This document shows, piece after piece, positions 1-5,688 of a stretch of 8,746 nt of DNA. The notes under the pieces are model-generated. The model saw only the letters and a list, made by a program, of their open reading frames with translations, made no database searches and was not told the origin of the DNA. The DNA lies in NCBI GenBank assembly GCA_025060085.1, contig JANXCM010000022.1, positions 1 to 8,746 of the forward strand, written 5' to 3'. Source of the stretch: Patescibacteria group bacterium (GTDB lineage Bacteria > Patescibacteriota > Minisyncoccia > UBA6257 > HR35). The translations under genes were made by a program, and so were the position numbers. Numbering within the stretch: the stretch's first letter is position 1; the number at the start of each line of letters is the position of its first letter.

Positions 1-72
1 TGTATTTTAAAAATTAAAATATCTAAAGCCAATAAAGAATATTTAAATTGGTTATTAAAAGAAGTTAAATAA
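1..72 (+). CDS. 3' end of an upstream gene (partial, product unknown)
   Basis: Frame 1 is open from the window edge to a TAA at 70-72 and gives 23 residues ending in YLNWLLKEVK. The tail is lysine-rich and probably helical, with a composition like the neighbouring proteins. The next ATG lies only 2 nt after this stop, which is operon-like spacing and supports a real gene end. The tail is too short to assign a family. It could still be a chance open frame in AT-rich DNA, although the tight junction argues against that. Confidence 0.55.
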   Translation, partial: CILKIKISKANKEYLNWLLKEVK

Positions 73-74
73 AA

Positions 75-503
75 ATGAAAATATATTTTGCTGGTTCAAT
101 TAGAGGAGGAAGAAGAGATAAAAAGATTTATTTTGAAATTATAAAAATTTTAAATAAATATGGAAAAGTATTAACCGAACATGTAGGAGATAAAAAGTTA
201 AATGTTATGGGTGAAAGACGATTATCAGAAAGAAAAATTTATAAACGAGATCAAAAATGGTTAAGAGAATCAGATTTAATTGTAGCAGAAGTTACTCAAC
301 CAAGTTTGGGTGTTGGTTATGAAATAGGTAAATTCGAAGATAAAAAACCAGTTTTATGTTTGTATAGAGAAATTAAGGGTAAAAGTTTATCAGCAATGAT
401 AGCTGGCAATCCTAATGTTGAAGTTGTGAAATATAGAAATTTAAAAGAAGTGAAGGATATCTTCAAAAAATTTTTAGATAAAATTAAAAATAAATCAAAA
501 TAA
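75..503 (+). CDS. 2'-deoxynucleoside 5'-phosphate N-hydrolase (DNPH1/Rcl family)
   Basis: The product is 142 residues and resembles DNPH1/Rcl, a cytosolic enzyme that cleaves the N-glycosidic bond of deoxynucleoside 5'-monophosphates into a free base and deoxyribose 5-phosphate. In animals it is linked to sanitising hydroxymethyl-dUMP. The family signatures are all visible: YFAGSIRGGR at 4-13, VLTEHV at 32-37, AEVTQPSLGVGYEIG at 71-85 and LSAMIAG at 105-111. By alignment to rat Rcl from memory, the active-site set Tyr, Arg, Asp, Ser, Glu, Ser corresponds to Y4, R10, D59, S77, E83 and S106, so the site looks complete. The length fits the single-domain family. No Shine-Dalgarno sequence precedes the ATG, which lies 2 nt after the upstream stop, so co-transcription with that gene is likely. 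The alternative, a nucleoside 2-deoxyribosyltransferase, is a related fold, but the SIRGGR and TQPSLGVGYE motifs favour DNPH1. Base preference is unknown. Confidence 0.92.
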   Translation: MKIYFAGSIRGGRRDKKIYFEIIKILNKYGKVLTEHVGDKKLNVMGERRLSERKIYKRDQKWLRESDLIVAEVTQPSLGVGYEIGKFEDKKPVLCLYREIKGKSLSAMIAGNPNVEVVKYRNLKEVKDIFKKFLDKIKNKSK

Positions 504-513
504 TAATTAATTT

Positions 514-1929
514 TTATCTTTCAATTCTATTCCAATCAAAATTCCAGGGATCATCTTTTCTTTCAGGAGCTATATCCTTATGTCCTAAAATATATTTAAT
601 ATTATGTCTTTTTTTAATATCTCTAATCAATTCATTCAACTTTTGGTATTGAAGCTCATTAGGTGATTCATTTTTATGATAAATTAGTTCTATCCCTATT
701 GAAAAAAGATTAACCTCACTTCTTCCATCTGGCATTCTACTTTTACCGGCATGATAAGCAATATCGTTTTCTTCTACTAATCTGTAAATTTTTCCTTCTC
801 TATCTATTAAATAATGAGCACTTACTCCATATTGCTTATAAATTTCAATAATTTTATCAATATTATAATGATCTTCATCAAAAGTATTATAAGAAGAATG
901 AATAATAATCGTGTCTATTTTTCTTTTCCCATGGTATTTTTTAAACCCCCAATAAATATCTTTTAGAAAGTAATAAATATTTGCTTCCAAAGGGAATTTT
1001 TTAAAATTTAGACTTTTATCTTTTAATGAATTATTATCCGTAAAAAAATTTTTGTTTTGCTCCCAAAAATTATTAAAGAGATTGATAAATTTTAAAGGAT
1101 CAATTTTTTCATTATTAATTCTAATTGAAAAATGAAGATGAGGTTCTAAAGAATAACCCGAATTTCCTAATTCAGCAATAATTTCCCCTCTCTTAACAAA
1201 TTCACCTTCCTTTTTCTTAATCTTGTTAAGATGTAAATATAAAGAATAAATTCCCCCTCCATGATTAATAACAATTGTTTTACCATAATTATTAAAATCT
1301 CTGGCTAGAACTATTTTACCATTATTAATAGAATAAATCGAATCACCTATTTTACCATCTAAATCAACTCCTAAATGTTGAACTTCATAATTGCCTCTTT
1401 TTCTAATATTACCATAATCACCGACATTTATTACTTTTTTTAAGGGATAAATAAATTTTTCACTGAAATAAATTTCTTCTTCAAATTTGGCTGTGATTTC
1501 ATTAATTATCCTATTTTCATTTTTCAAATTACTAACTATCTTATTAGGAGTATAACCTTTCTTTTCTAATTGAGGGGTAGTTTTTAATTCCGTAATAGGA
1601 AAATCTCTTTTTTTTACTTTAATTATTTTTTCAATATTTTGATTGTTATTGAGAGAAATGGAAATTTTGTAATTTCCTGGTTTTTTTCTGGGATTTACTC
1701 CGATAAAAAAAAGATATTTGTTGTTATCTATTTTTATAAAATTTATTTTTTCTTTTCCTAATAATACTTCTTTAATATTTAAATCATTTTTTAAACTCAA
1801 AGTAATTATTATAATATCCCCTTGCTGTGGATTTTCGTTAAAAATTTTCAAAAAATAATTTTTTTCGGCTCCAAAAGTTAAAGTGGTTAAAAGAAATAAA
1901 AAAAATAAAAAAAATATCTTATTGAACAT
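514..1929 (-). CDS. Secreted bifunctional cell-wall hydrolase: M23 endopeptidase plus Amidase_2
   Basis: The product is 471 residues. Residues 1-20 form a signal peptide (MFNK, then a Phe/Leu core, likely cut near TFG-AEK). Residues 24-105 are an all-beta N-terminal domain like those preceding many M23 peptidases. Residues 182-285 are a LytM/M23 metallopeptidase with zinc ligands H185 and D189 (HLGVD) and H266 of HLH, with H233 and H264 as catalytic histidines. Residues 335-471 are an Amidase_2/AmpD-like N-acetylmuramoyl-L-alanine amidase: H344 (IIIHSS), E414 (SIGIEL), H450 (GHKDIAPERK), K458 and D460, matching AmpD zinc ligands and catalytic residues. Both active sites look intact, so one protein could cut peptide cross-links and also strip the stem peptide from the glycan. 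There are no cysteines and no lipobox or second membrane segment, so it is probably released or held at the wall. A TATAAT lies just before the ATG, so it may be transcribed separately from the genes upstream. The stop faces the DNPH1 stop 10 nt away. Confidence 0.93.
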   Translation of the reverse strand: MFNKIFFLFFLFLLTTLTFGAEKNYFLKIFNENPQQGDIIIITLSLKNDLNIKEVLLGKEKINFIKIDNNKYLFFIGVNPRKKPGNYKISISLNNNQNIEKIIKVKKRDFPITELKTTPQLEKKGYTPNKIVSNLKNENRIINEITAKFEEEIYFSEKFIYPLKKVINVGDYGNIRKRGNYEVQHLGVDLDGKIGDSIYSINNGKIVLARDFNNYGKTIVINHGGGIYSLYLHLNKIKKKEGEFVKRGEIIAELGNSGYSLEPHLHFSIRINNEKIDPLKFINLFNNFWEQNKNFFTDNNSLKDKSLNFKKFPLEANIYYFLKDIYWGFKKYHGKRKIDTIIIHSSYNTFDEDHYNIDKIIEIYKQYGVSAHYLIDREGKIYRLVEENDIAYHAGKSRMPDGRSEVNLFSIGIELIYHKNESPNELQYQKLNELIRDIKKRHNIKYILGHKDIAPERKDDPWNFDWNRIER

Positions 1930-1942
1930 TCTAAAAATTATA
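1930..1942 (-). promoter_or_regulatory. -10 box of the cell-wall hydrolase gene, predicted leaderless start
   Basis: Read on the minus strand, a perfect TATAAT occupies 1942-1937, followed by 7 nt and then the ATG at 1929-1927. Transcription normally starts about 7 nt after the -10 box, which places the start at or next to the A of the ATG. No ribosome-binding site is visible. There is no recognisable -35 at normal spacing. The box begins one base past the stop codon of the preceding gene (1945-1943). Chance TATAAT is fairly common in DNA this AT-rich, so its position is the main support. Confidence 0.5.
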
Positions 1943-2593
1943 TCAAAAATTAGGATAACTTATTTTTCTTTCTTTTAAATGAAAATAAAAATCAAAAAAT
2001 GTTTTTATTAAAAAAATAGAAAAAAAAGACAAGAAATTTAAATTATGACCATAAGTTAGAATAACTCCGATTGAAGATGAAAGAAAAATAAAAATCACTC
2101 TTCCCCAAATATTGTTAACCAATAAATTAATCTTTGTCAATTTATATTCTTCTTTATCAATAAAATTGATTTTATAAGAAATACCATGACTAAAAAAATA
2201 GATAATGAAAGGAAGAAAAAATTGATTAATTAAAAAATTTTTAAAACCGTCTGGAGATGGTGAAGGTTTAGTAGCTGCTATCCAGCCAAATAAAAAGAAG
2301 AAGAAAAAGAAAAAATATATGAACATAAAAATTAAGAAAAAATGAAGTTGGTAAAATATTTCTTTAAAAGAAATATTTTCATATCTCCATCTTTTAATTA
2401 TTTTCAAAATAAAATAAATAGAAATTACTATTGTTTCAACTAAATAATAAAACAAAACTTCAAAAATATTCCATTCAAAAAAAAGATAACCAAAAAGAGG
2501 GATTGAGTTAGCTATAAAAATTGATATCAGTCCCTGATAGTATTTTTTAATAATTTTTGTTAACTTTAGAGAAAATTTATTTTTACTAACCAT
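1943..2593 (-). CDS. DUF6498-type integral membrane protein (intact copy)
   Basis: The product is 216 residues with about six hydrophobic segments, near residues 22-40, 44-64, 84-106, 119-137, 165-181 and 186-205. The N-terminal signature IPLFGYLFFEW followed by LFYYLVETIVISIYFILK (31-64) matches the DUF6498 pattern, a Pro-containing helix, then W, then a YW-E-like helix leading to a basic loop. No function is known for the family and no catalytic residues stand out. A run of seven Phe (94-100) sits inside the third helix. The next gene upstream is a paralogue aligning over the full length, so this is one half of a tandem duplication. The start is supported by a weak AAGGG six bases before the ATG (2604-2600), the only Shine-Dalgarno-like sequence I found in the window. 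The gap from the paralogue is 9 nt and the gap to the hydrolase gene is 13 nt. Confidence 0.82.
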   Translation of the reverse strand: MVSKNKFSLKLTKIIKKYYQGLISIFIANSIPLFGYLFFEWNIFEVLFYYLVETIVISIYFILKIIKRWRYENISFKEIFYQLHFFLIFMFIYFFFFFFFLFGWIAATKPSPSPDGFKNFLINQFFLPFIIYFFSHGISYKINFIDKEEYKLTKINLLVNNIWGRVIFIFLSSSIGVILTYGHNLNFLSFFSIFLIKTFFDFYFHLKERKISYPNF

Positions 2594-2602
2594 TATTGAC
2601 CC

Positions 2603-3258
2603 TTAAGCACTGATTTCTCTAAAATAGAAGATAAAATCAAGAAAAAATTTAAATATTGTTACCATCAATAAAAATAAATAATTTGCTAACCAATCAAAAA
2701 TTATCGGAATGACAATTATAATCAGAATAACATGGATATAAAAAACTCTATTATAAGGAATAGATAGGTATTTATCAAAATTTATATTCTCATAACTTTT
2801 ATTGTTCAAAAAATTAAGTTTGAAATTAATGGAATATATAATTAAATAAAAGATTGAATAAATTAACACTTGATTAAAATCTATTTCTAAATTTAAAAAA
2901 CGTATTATGATATAAATAAATAAAGAGTAACCTATTAAAAATCCAAAATAATTAAAAAAAATTCAAAAGGTTTAATTGGGATAAAAAATTTATCAGGATT
3001 TTTATTATAAATTTTAATCTTAGTTAATTTCAAAAAATGAAAAATACCAATAAAGAATGTTTCTAACCAATAATAGAATAAAAATAAAACAAAATTCCAA
3101 TTTAAAAATATAAAACCATAAAGAGGAATAAAATTAATAATCAAAATTGATATAAAACTTGAAGGTGAAAATTTAAATAATCTAATTAAGTTATTAAAAA
3201 TATTTTCATTTGAATACCACTTAAATTTTCCTAGTGATTTATTTTCAACTATTGGCAT
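2603..3258 (-). pseudogene. DUF6498-type membrane protein interrupted by a -1 frameshift
   Basis: From ATG 3258-3256 the frame runs 107 codons to a TAA at 2937-2935. A second open frame runs to the TAA at 2605-2603, with 88 codons from a GTG at 2869, but that frame is already open back through the T8 run (plus-strand A8 at 2954-2961). Shifting -1 there (equivalent to T9) joins residue F101 to 29 further residues and then the 88-residue part. The product is 218 residues against 216 in the neighbouring paralogue, and the halves match its N-terminal part (IPLYGFIFLNW, FYYWLETFFIGIFHFLKL) and its C-terminal part (YSINFKLNF, then RVFYIH, and a helix ending in LDFIFYFRE). The ATG overlaps the end of the preceding gene by 10 nt. 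The cause could be a recent inactivating indel, ribosomal or transcriptional slippage, or a homopolymer sequencing error. I label it pseudogene only because the frame is broken; it may still make protein. Confidence 0.8.
2953..2961 (-). other. Slippage-prone T8 run with T-TTT-TTA heptamer at the frameshift point
   Basis: On the minus strand the coding sequence reads GAA TTT TTT TTA ATT in the original frame. The last seven bases before ATT (2959-2953) fit the X-XXY-YYZ form for -1 slippage, with the same bases as the HIV-1 gag-pol site. Slipping back one base gives TTT AAT TAT and opens the frame that encodes the rest of the DUF6498 protein. No stable hairpin or pseudoknot follows (the next 50 nt are almost all A/T), and no Shine-Dalgarno-like stimulator precedes it. 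Polymerase slippage or an indel is therefore as likely as programmed frameshifting. Confidence 0.6.
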
Positions 3259-3890
3259 ATATTTAAAAAATAATTTCTGATTTCTTCAGGAATACTAACA
3301 CAAACTTTTTGACAGTATTCTTTCTGATATTTTTTAGAAAATTCTTCATTATATTCTAAAATATTTTCCCTTTTATTATAAATGTAGGTATTAACTTGAC
3401 AATTATCATCATTAGTACCATAAGCAAAATAACTTCCTTGATAAACTATTCCTTCTTTTTCAAAAATTCTATAAGAAAAACCATACCTACCTGCTCCACC
3501 TGAACCTTCAGAAAGATAAAAATTATTAATTTTGCCATCCTTCATTTTAAATTTAATTAACTTGGGTTGATTATTTTCTAATTTAAAAAGAAAATAAATA
3601 TTTACCGCTGCACCACTTAATCCTACCAAATCTACTAATAGTTCTTGATTCTCATCGTTATAAATATTCAAATTTTTTGCTATTCTAATATTGTTTAATT
3701 GTTCATATTTCCAATCAGAAATATTAGTTAAAATTTCTTTTTTAATCTTATAAATAAGGATGTCTTCGGGTAATTTTTTGTCAATTACTTTTAAAAAATA
3801 AAATATCAAAATAACAAAAATTATTAAATCTATCAAAAGGAAAACTATTATAAATAGACTTTTATGATTTTTATCTGACGAAAGGTTCAT
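3249..3890 (-). CDS. Uncharacterised single-pass membrane-anchored protein
   Basis: The product is 213 residues and I do not recognise the family. A short charged N-terminus (1-10) precedes one strongly hydrophobic segment at about 12-34, and KVIDKK follows. This suggests an uncleaved anchor; by the positive-inside rule the topology is ambiguous, but an outward-facing domain is plausible. The remainder (40-213) is soluble, rich in beta strands and aromatics, with a glycine-rich turn GSGGAGRYGF at 129-138 and four Cys (164, 193, 197, 212) clustered in the C-terminal third, which could form disulfides if exported. It is the first gene of the minus-strand cluster and its TAG (3251-3249) overlaps the next gene's ATG by 10 nt, implying co-translation with the DUF6498 pair. 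The ATG at 3890 lies 4 nt after a TATACT and 11 nt after a TATAAT, which favours this start. Codon use resembles its neighbours. Confidence 0.78.
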   Translation of the reverse strand: MNLSSDKNHKSLFIIVFLLIDLIIFVILIFYFLKVIDKKLPEDILIYKIKKEILTNISDWKYEQLNNIRIAKNLNIYNDENQELLVDLVGLSGAAVNIYFLFKLENNQPKLIKFKMKDGKINNFYLSEGSGGAGRYGFSYRIFEKEGIVYQGSYFAYGTNDDNCQVNTYIYNKRENILEYNEEFSKKYQKEYCQKVCVSIPEEIRNYFLNICQ

Positions 3891-3915
3891 TTTAAGTATA
3901 AATTATAATTTAAAA
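3891..3915. promoter_or_regulatory. Divergent promoter with a palindromic shared -10 element
   Basis: The 25 nt between two divergent start codons contain the perfect palindrome ATTATAAT at 3902-3909. On the plus strand TATAAT (3904-3909) ends 6 nt before the fpg ATG, predicting a leaderless transcript. On the minus strand TATAAT (3907-3902) ends 11 nt before the ATG of the anchored-protein gene, predicting a leader of about 5 nt. A second minus-strand box, TATACT (3900-3895), lies closer still. I see no convincing -35 or ribosome-binding site for either direction. Any -35 sequences would have to lie within the opposing coding regions. Two polymerases could not occupy the overlapping boxes together, so the directions should compete. 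Confidence 0.55.
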
Positions 3916-4707
3916 ATGCCAGAGCTTCCTGAAGTAGAAACAATAAAAAAATACTTAGAAAAATTAATTTTAAATAAGAAAATTGTAGTTATTGAAGTTT
4001 TTAACAAAAATTCATTAAGAGGAGAGAAAAAATTAATCTTAGGTAAAAAAATTAAATCATTAAAAAGAAAAGGGAAATTATTAGTGATAGAGTTAAATAA
4101 TGATTATTCTATAATTATTCATCTTAAAATGTCAGGTCAATTAATTTATTCAAATAAAAGGGAAAATTTAAAATACTTAAGAATAGTTTTCAAGCTTAAT
4201 AAGGGTTATTTATTTTTAAATGATTTAAGAAAATTTGCTTGGATAAAAATAATAAAAAAAGATGAACTTAAAAAAGAAATGGATAAAATTGGAGTTGACA
4301 TTTTTGATCTAAGTTTTAAAAAATTTCAGAAATTATTTAAAAAGTCTAAACAAAATATTAAATCTTTTTTAATGAATCAAAAAAAGATATCAGGTATTGG
4401 AAATATATATGCCAGTGAAATCTTATTTTTAGCTAAAATTAATCCTTTGAAAAAAACTAACGATTTGAAAGATTCAGAAATAAAAAAATTATTTTTCGCT
4501 ATAAAAAAAATTATCAAAAAAGCTATTAAATATGAAGGTAGTAGTTCAAGATTATATTTGAAACCAAATCAACAAAAGGGAAGTTATCAAGAACATTTTC
4601 TTGTCTATCAAAGAGAAAACGAAAATTGTTATCAATGTCAAAGTAAAATTAAAAGAATTAAAATAAATAATAGAAGTACTTTTTATTGTCCTAACTGTCA
4701 AAAATGA
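3916..4707 (+). CDS. mutM: Formamidopyrimidine/8-oxoguanine DNA glycosylase (Fpg, MutM)
   Basis: The product is 263 residues, close to the usual 270. It removes 8-oxoguanine and formamidopyrimidines from DNA and nicks the abasic site (bifunctional glycosylase/lyase of base-excision repair). The N-terminus PELPEVET gives the catalytic P2 and E3 after Met removal. K54 (RKGKLLVIEL) matches the conserved catalytic-site lysine, and M72, R105 and F107 match the void-filling triad of E. coli Fpg. N163 in GIGNIYASE is the helix-two-turn-helix contact. A C-terminal zinc finger uses C238, C241, C258 and C261, with R253 in NNRSTFYC contacting the phosphate. NNRSTFYC and the retained lesion loop (about 208-226) favour Fpg over Nei. 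The segment after D103 reads DLRKFAW where E. coli has DPRRFGAW, a local variation with key residues kept. The 3' end overlaps the next gene as ATGA. The start is fixed by the mature PELPEVET terminus. An A8 run at 4503-4510 is read in frame. Confidence 0.97.
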   Translation: MPELPEVETIKKYLEKLILNKKIVVIEVFNKNSLRGEKKLILGKKIKSLKRKGKLLVIELNNDYSIIIHLKMSGQLIYSNKRENLKYLRIVFKLNKGYLFLNDLRKFAWIKIIKKDELKKEMDKIGVDIFDLSFKKFQKLFKKSKQNIKSFLMNQKKISGIGNIYASEILFLAKINPLKKTNDLKDSEIKKLFFAIKKIIKKAIKYEGSSSRLYLKPNQQKGSYQEHFLVYQRENENCYQCQSKIKRIKINNRSTFYCPNCQK

Positions 4708-5639
4708 ATATAGAAAATATTCATATTAGAAAAGAAAATTTAATTAAGGGTATAATATTAGAATTTGAACATCGACCAGATGAGAGTGTTTATAATCCCT
4801 CAAGACCTTTTGAAATTAATGGAAGGAAATATATTTTAGCGAGAGTAGAAAATACTCAAAAAGATGAATCGAGAGTTTATCCTTTTGTATTAGAAAATGG
4901 CATTTGGAGAAGAGTTGAATGGCTATTATCAAATATTGAATTAGAAGATCCAGCAATAACTATAATAGATGGAAAAATTTTATTTACAGCGGTAAGAGTT
5001 TTAGAAAAACCTAAGCGTAATAAATGGATAATTAGAACTGAATTTTATTATGGAGATGATATTTTCTCTTTAAAAAAGATAGCTGAGGGACCGATAGGAA
5101 TGAAAGATATCAGATTAGTAGAATTTAAAGATAGAGAAGGAAATAAAAAAATAGGTGTTTTTACTCGTCCTTATATAGGAAAAAAAAGAAGGGGTAGAAT
5201 AGGTTATTTAGAAATTAGTTCTTTAAGCGAATTGGGAAAAATTGATTGGAGAAAGTCACAAATAATTGAACTTCCTATTTTAGAATTAGAATGGGTAGGT
5301 ACTAATGATGTTTATTATTTAAATAATGGTCTCTTATGTGTTTTAGCTCATATAGGTAGCAGAGATAAAAACGGTTATCTTCATTATTATGCTGTTACCT
5401 TTATTTTTGACCCAAAGGAATTAAGAGCTACTAATTTTAAAATAGTAGCTGTAAGAGATAATTTTCCTGACGGGAAATATAAATCCCAAAAAACAAAAGA
5501 TGTAATTTTCCCTGGAGGATTTGAAGGAGAAGTTGATCCTAATATAGATAAAATTAAACTTTATTGTGGTTTAAGTGATGCTCAAGTAGGTTTAATAGAA
5601 ATCGAGAGCCCATTTAAAGGAATTTTTTTGTTATATTAA
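4704..5639 (+). CDS. DUF1861 (MTP-1-type) beta-propeller protein, possibly glycan-active
   Basis: The product is 311 residues, matching DUF1861/MTP-1 family proteins along its whole length. Family landmarks in order are YNPSRPF (30-36), ARVEN (46-50), EDPAI (81-85), GPIGMKDIRL (129-138), VFTRP (152-156), WVGTND (197-202), LAHIG (214-218), paired Tyr 228-229, FPGGFEGEVD (269-278) and LYCGLSDAQ (287-295). The fold is thought to be a five-bladed propeller related to glycoside-hydrolase families such as GH130. Acidic residues D82, D135, D202 and E274 sit in conserved blade motifs and are candidate functional groups, but I cannot name a substrate. There is no signal peptide, so it is cytosolic. 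It begins inside the fpg stop codon (ATGA overlap, no Shine-Dalgarno), so it is probably translated by reinitiation after Fpg. No other sugar-metabolism gene is in the window. WVGTND differs slightly from the usual GGxNE-like form as I recall it. Confidence 0.88.
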   Translation: MNIENIHIRKENLIKGIILEFEHRPDESVYNPSRPFEINGRKYILARVENTQKDESRVYPFVLENGIWRRVEWLLSNIELEDPAITIIDGKILFTAVRVLEKPKRNKWIIRTEFYYGDDIFSLKKIAEGPIGMKDIRLVEFKDREGNKKIGVFTRPYIGKKRRGRIGYLEISSLSELGKIDWRKSQIIELPILELEWVGTNDVYYLNNGLLCVLAHIGSRDKNGYLHYYAVTFIFDPKELRATNFKIVAVRDNFPDGKYKSQKTKDVIFPGGFEGEVDPNIDKIKLYCGLSDAQVGLIEIESPFKGIFLLY

Positions 5640-5688
5640 AATTATCAAATTTAATTTAGTATATTTAAAAATATTTTATTAAATAATT

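Noticed and set aside
477..518. Possible hairpin between the convergent stops (GATAAAATTAA pairing with TTAATTTTTATC)
   Set aside because: The stem is almost all A:T, has a bulge and a 19-nt loop. In DNA this AT-rich such pairings are expected by chance, so I do not call a terminator.
2603..2869. An independent 88-residue protein starting at GTG 2869
   Set aside because: Its frame is open well upstream through the T8 run, no ribosome-binding site precedes the GTG, and it matches only the C-terminal part of the adjacent paralogue. It is best read as the rear part of the frameshifted gene.
4503..4510. A8 run in fpg as a second frameshift site
   Set aside because: The fpg frame continues intact through the run with all catalytic motifs on both sides, so no shift is needed. 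An A8 run at 2020-2027 in the intact DUF6498 gene is also read normally, showing that 8-mers alone do not mark frameshifts here.
5640..5688. Promoter or terminator between the DUF1861 gene and gdh
   Set aside because: Several A/T-only hexamers (TATATT, TATTTT, TTAAAT) and the short palindrome AAAATATTTT are present, but none stands out and there is no hairpin with a T-run. A promoter here is possible but cannot be located.
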